Assembly (NCBI GenBank): GCA_032173965.1
Contig: CM063284.1
Location: 131,865,125 to 131,929,124, forward strand
Reading direction: 5' to 3'
Length of the DNA: 64,000 bases
DNA from: Sitta carolinensis
Taxonomy: Eukaryota; Chordata; Aves; Passeriformes; Sittidae
Below, piece by piece: positions 35,610 through 47,694 of the stretch. Each line of letters begins with the position of its first letter. The stretch's first letter is position 1. Made by a program: the position numbers and the translations under genes. The notes beneath the pieces are model-generated. The model saw nothing but the letters and a program-made list of their open reading frames with translations, was not told the DNA's origin and did no database searches.

Positions 35610-38600
35610 GTAAGTACAAAACTCTTGTTAAGCTGGTATCACATTACATTTTTCCTATCCAATGTAATTTTCAAAAGAGGGGCTTGATGTAAAATGTGCC
35701 AAATGTCAAAGTATCTTCTACACACACTGCACACATTGTAACTTTAGCTCACTGTGAGACAAAAGAACCAAAAGCTGCATTTTAAAGTAAGTCTTCTTCA
35801 ATAAGGAGTGCTTCATTAACTTTGGTTGCCTTCTAAAATAATTATATGAAACTTTTATAAACTTTAGGCAGGGGAGGGAGGAGAGGCAGGATCCATGAAG
35901 AAAATATTAGTTCTATTCTCTCTTCCAGGTACTGGATTTGCCTTCTTATACAGCAATTGACTTACTGAATTCTAAATGGTTCATGTAAACTAGCAGCATG
36001 ATTTATTATTAAGAATATGTTTATCATAAAATTTGTTAACAATAAAAAATAATTTAAAAAATACTGCAGGACACACATCTGACCTAATCAGATGTGGTGT
36101 TGTGGTGGCCTTAAATGAGAAGTTAATAATTTGTGAGAGTTGTTTGGCTGAATTTAAGGTGTTGTTGACTTTGTGGGCATAAATACTTCTACCTGACCTT
36201 CTTACCGTTTCTGTGGTGTTTAAACAAAAATCCTGGTCTGTTTTAAGCAACATTGACCATTTTGAAATGTGTCTAGTTTAAAATAATTCATGTAGTTTGT
36301 GAAATATACCTGGAACTAGGTTTTGCTTTCAGTGTGGTGCTTAAAAACCATGCTGTTATGTTTTTCGAAGCTTATTCTATTGCCACGCTAGGCATGGAAT
36401 GAAACGTGGGAAAAAAATAAACCCTGAAAAAATATCTAGGTTAAGGAAAGCAAACGAATTACCTGACCCCAATATTATGAAACACAGAAGTAACTTGGAC
36501 ACTTCAAGCGTGCTGTTTTTCTCTATGTTTTTCCCATGTAATGATTCTTGAATGTCATTAGTCTGAAAAATAACATTGAATTTATGACTGTCATTGCAAT
36601 TTTTTATGTGCATATATAAGCAACATTTGATTCTTATGCAGAGTAAATATTTGTAAGCACTGTGCATTCCAGCAGTTGTTAGGTTATTTTTTCAGTAATT
36701 GTACTTCTATGTTTCTTGGAGACCATCATGTTAAAAATGTTTAGAGCGGTGTTTTTGTAACAATTATCTTCAGTTCCTGCTCCTAAAGCATTGCCAAAAA
36801 GCAGTTCACGATTCAATAATATCTGAACTACTAAGATCCATTTTTAAACAGAAGCTAAAATCTGTTGCACCTGTTAACTCACTTAAATACCTTTTAAGTG
36901 TTCATAGCAACAATATCTATTATTATGACTAATTGTCACATTTCTTGCCATTTTGAGGATTTTTGGTTTAATTTTCTGATTTTTGTCTTAGTCTATTAAT
37001 TATATTTTAAAGGCTCCATGAATACCTATACTGTCCACTTACTGCTTTTGTTACAGGTCATAAGGGTCACGTACTTTTTTGCTCATCAGTATTACAGATT
37101 GTCCAGCTAGATGGTTGTGAGTCCTTGATGGGTTGTGACAGGAGGTGCTTAGGAGAATTAAGGCACTGACAGACGAAGTGCTGGCCAGACTCACGTTCAG
37201 GGATTTTGAGATACAAAACATTTTTTTGTACAGACAGTTGTGTGTGGTATTTGTTTTATAGACGAATGGTCATACATTAATCATGTTAATATTTTTGAGT
37301 TGAAAATGTACTGGACACTTCACTTCTCCCCTCAGTGTCTCAGAAAAGTTGTAGTGATTCCATGTACACAATGGCAGTCACTAACCTGCATGTTCAGGCT
37401 CCAGCTCTACTCCTCTAGATCTGTAAGGTGGCACCTGTGAGGAGTGACAAACCAGAGGAAAAAGCTCACTGATTTGCTAAAGCTTTGGCCTCCGTCAACA
37501 GGAAGAATGGTGTACTGTGAATTATTTAATTTTTTTTAACATAAATCAAACCAGGAGTAATTAATGTTTCAGTTGTCTCAGGTTCTTTACAAAAGATCAG
37601 CAAAGCAAAAGCCTTTGCTTTCAAATACTTGCTGAAGAAACTGGGGCGATTTAGTGCAGGAGATATGGCTATCATTTTCATTATGACTGTGAAAATTACA
37701 TGTAGGGAAAACATGAAGTGCTTTGAGAGCATAAAAATGCATTTGCTGTCAGTTGCAGTCATTTCTGGGAGTTTAAAAAGCTATACTGGATAATTTCACA
37801 GAAAAAAAAATCATCCCTTGAGAGTAAAAGGGTTTTTTAAAGCTGTACCACTGGAGGTGATTGTGCAGTACTGAAGCTGTGCTGTTTATGATACTTTTCC
37901 TAATAGTGTTGTATATAATGTTCTTTAGTAGGAATTTGGAATAATTATTCATTAAATTGAATGGAAAATAACTTGATCAAGAATCAAAGCAGCTGTTTGG
38001 ATATAAAATGCCAAGGGGAAGGTTGTGCAAATGGCATGAGATTCCTGAGTAAATCAGGGCTTATTTACCCAGAAAACAGGGAAGGGACTTTTCTTCCTCC
38101 TCTCCTTGTTGCATCAGCATCTGCCTACTGTCTTGTATCACTTGAATCATATGATCCAGGGTGATCAGGATGGTTGTGCAACTTCCTTTTACTGTTTGCC
38201 TGTATGTGGCCCTGCAAAGTTTGAGGATGTATTTACAGTCTGAGGGGTAGAGCATTTGTATCTTCCTTTTTTTCTATTTCACTTGTGCTGGTGAGAGGTA
38301 GAGGAAAAAGAATATGGTTCTAGCAGTACCATACTACATTAAGTACAACTGTCCCAGGAAAAAGCTCTAAACTGTACTTTCAAAAAGGGCAGCATTTAGA
38401 GCATGTGATGTGTAGCATGTACAATGTATAACAAGTATAAAATAAGATACTTCTGATTACCCATTAGGAGTGTTTTACTGTTTGATGCATGAAGTGTTGT
38501 TATCACAGGGAAAACTGATCCACCTATAGCAAAGGAAGTATTTAATGACAAAGCATGTAAATAGGATTTTGTGTAGTCTTTAAATAGAAGTCCGAATGCT

Positions 38601-40607
38601 GTGTTTTTAGTTTTGGATACTTCGGTTGTATGAAAAATTGCCCCAGGTATCTCTATGCATAGTTGTGAAAATCAGTGAATATGCTCCTCAATCTTTAAAC
38701 TGCATCATATAAAATAAGTACAAGAAAGGAGATTATTCCATTACCCCAGGGCTTGGGAAGGTCTTCTTACGCTTTTTCTGAAATAACCCTGGCTTTATTA
38801 ACCCTGGGAGCAAGCTGCAGACCTTGTTTGTTTCACCTGGCCTTCGAGAGAAGGGGAGATTTTAAAATGAATGCTGGTGTTAGTGGTTAATTATGAACAG
38901 CTGTTGAATAGATGAGGTGGGCTGATTGTGCTCTGTTTGGTTTGCCATATTGAATAATTGGGAGTGCGTGCACAGCCAGTGTATGGACAGCTTTATTGCA
39001 AATAAATCAAGAGGAACAAAAATAAAAAATACAATTAATAAAGTTCTCTCTGAAATCAGCTTAAATAGTCAATAATGCAGCAGTGAAATAAAGGAGCAAA
39101 CAAAAGGATTTGTATTAATATCATGCTCATATGGGTTAAATTTATACACTCAGTGGAGCAAAGCAAGGGTGAGAAGGCTTCTCTAATTTGTCAAAGCTAC
39201 ATAAAGGCTGAAGAGCACACATTCAACCTTATAAAAGTTGATATTTCTTGTTTAAGTGATACGTTTCTCAAACTTCGAAAACCTTTAGAATTCTTTTTCC
39301 TCTATCAGTATTTTGATTTAGATAAGATCACTTCGTTCACCCCCTTCCCACGCCAAAAGGAAAAAAGTAACTGAAGAAATAATATCTTCAAGTATGAAAA
39401 AGTTGCCATAGAAGTTGGACCAGCAGGAACATAAACTTTTTTATTATTGTAAAATATCTGATTTTTATCTGTTAGAACCTAATAGAAAGGAGGTGAGAGA
39501 TGAGAGGTATGTTTGGGTTTATGCATATACGCCTACATATGCCCCTCAACTTCCCCTTTTTTCAGTTAAGAAAGCATGTCATTGACATATTTTTAAATTT
39601 AATTTTGACTGCTTGCACTACGGATATTAGTCTGAATTTTGAAGCTGGAGCAATTATATTTTTTAAGTTCTCATCTCATTTAACTGAGTCCTTGTGGTAG
39701 TAAGTAAATAAGTAAAAAAATCTTAGTAAAAGAGAATTCATAGTCTAATTTGAAGTATTTTGGAAAGATTTAACACAATGAGTGAATAAAAAGGGTTAGT
39801 ATATTGGAGTAATTAAAGACAATTCACATTTGTGGTTTGGACATAAATGTGTAAAAATTATACCCATCTATCTTATTACATTTCCTCTTCTCTCCCTGAG
39901 GATTTCACTATGTACTTTATCTGTAATTGTTGCCAGTTTTCTATCAAGTTCCCACTGGGCTTCTGGTGCAAAAAATCTTATCCTCTCGATGACAGAGCTT
40001 GCCTGAATGATTTCATGCTCTTAGCATTTTTGTTCACGGGAATTAGGGGGAGAATGTAACTGCAGCTGAACATAGCATCTATTTTTGTAATTTTGAAGTT
40101 TAGACTCTGTTATTGGAACTAAATGAAGAGATGCAGGTGTTCTCCAGTTCAAGTCTTTTGGGATTTTTTGATGGTAGATGCTTGAAAAGAAAATGCATGT
40201 GTTTCCAGAGTCAAACAGCAGCTGTGGACAAGGATTTATGTTTTTCTCAGAACTTTGGGATTTCAAAATGTTACATTTAATCACATGCACAGAAAGGAGA
40301 GCAAATGTTAAAGATGTTACATATAAAACTAGGAGACTGATCTTTTTACCATACAAACCAGTTGTGGGAATAGAGGAACAAAGTGATCTTTAATCTTAAT
40401 ATGCACAATTTCAAAAGGATTATGATAGTTGCCAGGACTCTGGTCTTTTGAGAACTGTGCTCAGGCAGTGCACAGCATTTATATCTTCTTAATTGCTTTT
40501 AAAATCTGGTTTATTCTTATATCTTTCCTTGGAAAAATATGAATGTTAATAGTATGAGTTACTGAAAAACACAGTATCCATGTAGGCTTATTTTGGAGGG
40601 TGGATTT

Positions 40608-40627
40608 AAATTTGTAAGTACAAATTT
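40608..40627. repeat. Short perfect inverted repeat, 9-bp arms
   Basis: AAATTTGTA, AG, TACAAATTT. The repeat is short and AT-rich, so chance is a reasonable explanation. Confidence 0.8.
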
Positions 40628-42250
40628 TTAGAAAAAAATTTTTGGCAATGTCCTGTAGTTTTCAAAATTTGATTTAAAATTGCAGTTCAACTGCCTGAAC
40701 TGCAAGGCTATATTTGGAAGTTTTCTTTCTGACAGAATTTATGGGCAGAAGTATTTTGTGGTAATGCAATTTCTTCCTCCCTTTCTCTCTGGTGATTTTG
40801 CAGTTAGTTGATTGTAGCAAACAAAATGTCTGACATCTTCAGTTTAGCTGAAATTCAGGCAAGGGTAGCAGATGATGGTACTGCTGAGTGATTCAGGAAG
40901 GGAGAATGGTGTGGGGAGGAGCAGGCTGGTAACAGTGGTAAATGCCAAGTTAGTTTCATACCACAGAAGAGAAAGTAAAAGCCTCTTCTAACATTCAGCA
41001 GTTTGTGTGTGCTCCATCCTCTGCCCTTACTCTCACAGCCACATGTATGTTGTGCATTACAATCATGCTAAATATCAAATGTTTTTCCAGGCTTGAATGA
41101 CCACTGCATCTACTGTCTTAGAAAGAGCCAGCATTTAGTACTTTCTCTAAGAGAGAAGTAAACTTGTCCTTAAGTGCAGTCAGTTCCTTTGCTGGCTGCA
41201 ATTGTAGATCTCATGTCCATAGGAGTAACAGCAGGGAGGGATGTACTATACTATGCTAACTAGATTAAGACTGCTTCCAGTGAGTTGCATAAATCTGGCA
41301 GCTTCCAGTAAGTTCTGGTTATAGAAAGGTAAATGCACAATGCAGGAATAAGACAGCTTGTTCAACTTTCCCTCAAGTAATTCTGCAAATCCTCTTGGGG
41401 AAGAGGTGTTTTCATCTCTCTGCTTATGTTGTGGTCAGTTTCTCTCAATATGCCATAAATCCTTCAGCAATACATGCGTTCTAGAATTCTGGATTGTGAC
41501 TAAATAGCATTATGAGTTTTGTAAAATATTACTTCAAACATCAATATTAAAAAAAAAACAAACCAAAAAACCTACACTGTCATGCAAGTTGTTAGGAAGT
41601 TAGCCTCTGTAGTTGAGTTCCCTGAACTCTTTCAATACTGACTGACTTTGATATGTACCGCTCAGCTGCAGTCTGGGAGTCGGGTAATAACTTTAGTCAA
41701 AGAAGCACTTTTGCCTTTTTTCCAGATTTTTTTTTTTCTTTCTTATTAGAATGACTTAATCTTAAGAGTTTGGGCAAAATAAGGACAAAGCACTGTGAAG
41801 ATGGGGACTGAACTCCAAATGGTAGGGGCCTTAGATGTTGCACTGGGAAATATGTGACTGAGGGAACTGGAAAGCCTGCATCTTACCTGAATTTATAACT
41901 TCTCTTGTAAAAACTCATTGTCTGACTCTTTCTTTTCTTTTAACTCAGGATAACAGTGCCTGGAGATAATGTAGTTGATCTTGTAGTTCTTGGGATAGGA
42001 TTTTGAGCTTCAGTATTGGCAATTAAAGATTTGAGCTCTTGAATGGTGGGTAGTAAGACGTATGCCAGCTTTAAACTACATAAAGGAAATCTCTCCACCT
42101 TCTCTTTAAACAGCTCATAACCTAGAAAATTCTGTAAAAGTAACTAAGAGAGAGTTGTTGAAAAGCCTTTTCTTTTTTAAACTTTTATCTTATTAAATGT
42201 GCAGAAGTTAGGGAATGGCAGATATGAGATTATTTCTGCTACCTTTATTT

Positions 42251-42277
42251 TGTGTGTGTGTGTGTGTGCATGTGTGT
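42251..42277. repeat. TG microsatellite
   Basis: Nine TG units are followed by CA and TGTGTGT. The single interruption suggests a modest, partly stabilised array. Confidence 0.95.
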
Positions 42278-45200
42278 TCCACTGGATTTCTGTTCACTTT
42301 AAAATCTGGCAGTATCAAAGTGTTCCGTATGGCCACCAAAGTCATATTTAACACTTCTGTTATTGGAAAAAAAAAAACTACATGTGCGTTAAAATAATAA
42401 TTTCTCTTTTCATAATGGTCAAGGCTGAAGTATCTGTGCTTCCTTTATTTATAAAAATGCATTTACCTTTCCCACTTACGGCATCTGGAAAAGCATTGTT
42501 TAGCAAGGTGACTAGATACTTATTGTTGGTTTGAAAAAGTGTTTTGAAAATGTGACAGGTATGTGCTCAGCAATTGCTGACACATAGCTTTGGACATTGA
42601 AATCTCTTTTTAATTGAGAAGATATATGTTGGCCAGCATATTGGGGTAGTTCCCTCCCATTTTGTAAAAACGCCATGGGATTTTTAACTTCCATTTGGAC
42701 ACTTCCCAGATATGGGCATAAGGGACTGTACCTGTTTAATTTCAAATAGTGTTTAAACTATTTCCAGGTTTTATAATTGAATTGTATTGTGCCCACTGCC
42801 TCTTTAGTGATGTAAATGGTTCATATAGTATGGCTACTTTTTTTGTAATGAAATGCTAAATAGATATGACTGAAAATCAGTAGACTCTCAGTGGTAAATT
42901 GTAAATGCATTTTGACTAGGTCAAATTCTGATTTTTAAAAAATTTTAATAACAAGTAATTAAATAACATTAGCACATTTGATAAGAACAGTGCTAAATGA
43001 ATATCTTATTTTTAATGCAGAAATTAATATATATAAAAAAATAAATATATTTGTTCCTAATCTAAATTTTTTTCCAGTAGTTTTCACGGTTCAGCTCTGT
43101 AGCAGTTTAAAAAAAAGCTACAGGTCACTTCCAAGATTCCAATGTTCTGGTTATAATACAAATGTACTAATAGTCTCATTTTTCTGACTTAGGATGCAGT
43201 CAGAGTGAATATTCAACCACATTGTCCCTTTCTACCCAAACATTACTGTTCAGAAGTTCCACAGAAATTCCTTCCTATGATGTTATGAATAGCCTGTTAT
43301 GGTCAACAGTTAAAGTTGGGCCATTACCAAGTGACTGGAGAGCTGGTTTTATGTAGAAAGTGGCACTCACAGTCAAGATTAGCCAAAGCAGGTTAGAATT
43401 TTAATGGTATTTTATTTTTTTTAATTCAGCTAGATAACTTTTGTGATGACTCCCAATCTAGGACAGACTCCTGTAGTTGACCAAACTGAAGTAATTTTGA
43501 AAAGACAGATGATCTTTAAGGTGTACAACTTTGGAAACACTTAAATTAGTTCTGTTTTTTTCATGTGCTGTGGAGTTTCTCAAGGTCAGTCTCTATCCTT
43601 ACCAGAAATCTGCAAAAATTAGTACTGCAGGAACTATTACTCTCTTGTAACCTTTAGACCATTTAATCACTCCTGTGCTGTGTGAGCTGATTTCATTTTA
43701 CCTGTTTTTCTATTTACCAAATAGAATTAATATGTTCAAGATACATAATATGCACTTGTGGAAGGTGGCAGAAGTACTTAAAATTGATATCAGGAAAATA
43801 GTGCACTGTGTAGTTTTTCAGTTCTAATTAACAGCTAAAATTAGCTTACCTATATTATCTGAGCCATTAGTGTTGAGTATCCCTGTATAACTGGCTTTAA
43901 GTACAGCAAATTCAAACACAGATGTGGTGTATTTGAGGTTTTCCTGACATTCTCAGTATCAGATGGAATGCTAAATCTATTTGAGAAATGCAGTGACAGG
44001 ATTAGAGTGGATATATAGTTTAATTAAATAGCTAAATATTTTAAATTCTTAATTTAGTCTGATTTACAGTCTTCAGTAGTGGAAAAGATATTTTGAAAAG
44101 GAAAAACACAAAACATTTGTTTTTCAGAAGTCAGGTCTGAAAGGGAAGATTCTAGGTGTTGCTGTGGTCTTGCAGTAAGTTCAGTTAAGACAAACATGCT
44201 GGAGCAAGCAAGGTAATTTGCTGACCTGACTTCTGAGTTTCCATCCAAACTCATTAGTTCAGCAAATTGTTGATACCATTTTCAGCACAGCATATTAGTG
44301 CTTGCTCTGGCTTTCCTAAGTGTTTTCCTAATTCTGATGTATTTTCAAGGTGAAGTAGATAGCTCTGGAAAAAAAAAGGTGATTTAGGAGGAGATTTAGA
44401 AAACTGTGTATTTGCTGAACAGCAAATAATTTTGGGGTTCTACTTTTTGAGCTTATGAGAATATTTCATGGTTATGCAATGAATACTCTGACAATGTGAG
44501 TGGAAGGGACAGGGAGTTCCAAACATTTCTGCTCTTACGGTAAGAGTTTGCCTGCATTTACCAACTCTTACACATTTAGCCTGGGTTCACCATCTGTCAC
44601 TGTAGAGCTTCTGGGGCTGCTTGCCTGGGGTTTGTGCCAAGCTGAAGAAGTATCTTTGGCTGTGCTACCTCATGTGCAGGAATCTTGGAAAAATAGCCTT
44701 TGGGAAGGTGGACGCGAAAGGAGTCAGATTGACCAGAGTTTGAGCCATGTCTTTTGTATTTCAGTGTTTATAACTGTCATGCCAGTGGGAAAAAGACCAT
44801 GTTCTTATAATATGATGGAAACAATACATGAAAATAAAGTTTATTCAGATCTCTAACATTAATCTTCAAATTAATAATCTGAATAAACAAGTGGCTGACT
44901 GCCTCATCTCCTGCTGCCCTCAAAAGCACCTATGCTTGTTTCATTAATAATAATGGAATCCTAAGCAAATATTGTGTAAATAGAATATAAAGTATAATAT
45001 TAGAACTGGCTTGGTTATCGTAGGAATTTTCCCACTTAAAGTGGGGAAAATCATGGAAATTTTGTAAATAGAAACAGTACTTTGAAAAATAAGATATGAT
45101 TCTATATAAGAATTATTAAATACATTATCCAACTCATTAGCGAGCAGGGTTATGGAGCACCTATGATGATGGATCATCACTTTCAGATGGTATTTTCTCT

Positions 45201-46133
45201 TCTGTATGTCTATGGCATAGATGTAATCAGTCAGATGTCCAGTTTATATAAAAGTTGATATAGCACATCTTTTATGCTTTGGGCTTTGCATGAATTATAT
45301 ATACAGCATATTTCTTATTTTTAGTATAACTATGTTCGTGTCTGGCCATGTATTCGATAGAAATAAATTAATGAAGTAAGAATATGAATTGTCTTCTGTA
45401 CTTCTGAGCTCTCTTATGTCCCTGCTGTCATTAGAGAAAATGAGTTCAGTATTGTGCAAATCTTTTTTCAGGTTATGACCTGAAGAATTGTACAAGAAAA
45501 TGAAATATGTTCAAACTATAGTATTTGAAAGATGTATTAACCTGGATTAATATTTTTCAGACAGTAAAATTAATGTAAAAAACCTCTTTCATACATGTTT
45601 CATAATAAGTTCATTATTGAATGATAAGCTTAAAATGAACCTTTTATATTAAAAGTCTGGTTTTGAACCAACTTTTGGAAAATCTTACAGGTAGAATGTA
45701 ATTTTCTGAAAACAGATATATATTTTCAAGGACACGTATCAGTCCTTTAAGCAGTTGCATGTCTAAACTAATAAAACTTTAATGCAAGTTGCAGTCAATT
45801 GATTAAGTTATTTTTAATTACAAAATTAAATAATTAAGGCATATTTATATTTTCAAATCAGGAGTAATAAAATATAATAATCATAATACTAATTAAGTTT
45901 AGTGTAAAGACTTTTGTAATAATTTGAAGCCAATAATACTTTTTTTTTCTTCTCTGCTAAGTTAAGGAAAGTATAAGCCTGTGAAAAGGATGACTTAACA
46001 CAACTGTTGATGCACTTTGACTGAAACATCTTCATCAAGTTAATACAAGAAGCAGTCATGCCCTACTTGAATTACTCATTTATAATGGCTGAGCAGCAGC
46101 CTGAATGTGGACTTTGAAATCCTGGGAAAATAA

Positions 46134-46149
46134 GATGCATGCATGCATC
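46134..46149. repeat. 16-bp perfect palindrome of ATGC units
   Basis: GATGCATGCATGCATC is fully self-complementary and consists of alternating purine and pyrimidine apart from its ends. Confidence 0.9.
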
Positions 46150-46251
46150 CAAATGTCTAGAGTTTTTAAAGCAGCTGTAAAATGTTTAAGTGAGATGTCA
46201 GCTACTAGCTGTTGTCTACATTTTTAGTCTGAAGGGAGGTGTGATCATTTA

Positions 46252-46321
46252 ATTGCTAATTATTACTAGCAATTATATATTAAACAATATTAAACTCAAT
46301 TATAATATTGAGTTTAATATT
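46252..46321. repeat. AT-rich hairpin cluster
   Basis: Two inverted repeats lie side by side. AATTGCTA pairs with TAGCAATT near 46252-46274. AATATTAAACTCAAT (46286-46300) pairs exactly with ATTGAGTTTAATATT (46307-46321) across a 6-base spacer. Further copies of GTTTAATAT follow to about 46350. Confidence 0.85.
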
Positions 46322-47694
46322 ATTTAATATATTAAACCAAGTTTAATATATCTTCATTTCAAAACTTTTTATTTTTTATAGCCATTGGAACTGAAGAATC
46401 AGAATATTTGTCTGCTTTTTTGCACGCTTCTATTGCACAGATTTTTCCAACTTTTTTTAAGTCTTACCTACTTTGTTAAAATACATACATTTTTCTCTAA
46501 ATTTGGTTGTGCTTATAATGAGGTAATAATAATCCCAAAGATGTGCAAAATATCAAAATAAAGCACATGTGTGGGTAGCAATTCCAAAAACACTACCTTT
46601 GTTCTCAGTAAGGACACAAGAGTATAATAGCTGGCAAAAGCCATAATTGAAAGGATTTCTGTCTCTGTTCACTGTTGGGATATTGCTGTTTGCAGAGTCT
46701 TTTGCACATGATGGCATTGCCAGTTTCCTTGTCTTCACAGCTTGATTTCATGTTTTCTTTGAAAAGACAGACATATAGGAAATTAACTGTTCAACTTTAA
46801 TTTTTCTTCAAATTCTTGCACAATTCCAAAGGGTGTGCATCCCATTATACTTAAAACAGAGATTTTTTTTCATTAGAAGTGTCAGATGTTTCTCTAGTAT
46901 CCTCACACTTCCTAAGTCACCGGTATAGAAGTAAACTCTCTTCTTTTTACTGCAGGAATTGTACAAGTTCCTATGACGAGAAGTGAGTGATAGCATGAAC
47001 ATCCAGTTTTGCATGTTGGAACATCTGTAAGACACTGTGAGCTTTGTGTTGCAATTTGGAGACAGATAATAAGTTGTATCTATCCAGGGATATTCATAAT
47101 CATCTCACAGCAGCTGGTGAGACTGCAAGGGTGCTTAATTAAGGAACATTCAGGAATTGGTCAAATGGTTTTCCCCTTCTTTCTGTTACAAGTAGAATTG
47201 AGATGACTTGTACTTTGTCTGTTTCCTGGAAAAATCACTATCTCAAAATCATGATGGAAGGAGAATCTGTTTTGTACCCAATGGCAGCAAATTAGGCCCC
47301 CAACTCCGAGATCGTACCTTCCTTCCTGGTGCTGAGAAAAATGGAGAGGTGAGAATAATCCACCTTAAAGGTAGAAATAGGATATTTAAAAGACTTCACT
47401 CATATTTTTTTTCCAAAGCATCCCTAGTAGAGTTATTTGGTATCGCTCTTATGAAAGAGCTTTTAACTAGATTTGAAGGAGAAAAGAAATAAAACCAGGC
47501 TTACTACAGATAAACCTGGGGCAGTATGCCACTGTCCGAGGGATGCTGTGGTAGCAAGGTCCTTTTATCTGCCTCCTCAGTGGAGTTTGGCGATGGAAGT
47601 CTATGTGGCAGCAAAGTCACAACGGTTATTGAATTTTTAGAAACCATGGAAGCACCTGAGAATGGTTACATAGGAATTAGGGCTTGTCATCCCT

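Larger units (their letters stand above)
35616..47439. other. Unannotated AT-rich intron
   Basis: It holds the TG microsatellite (42251-42277), an AT-rich hairpin cluster (46252-46321), a short perfect palindrome (46134-46149) and a small hairpin (40608-40627). A 118-codon plus-strand frame at 44500-44856 has no recognised homology. A 94-codon frame at 47208-47492 runs into the left edge of the CR1 and may belong to it. No exon was recognised. Confidence 0.55.
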
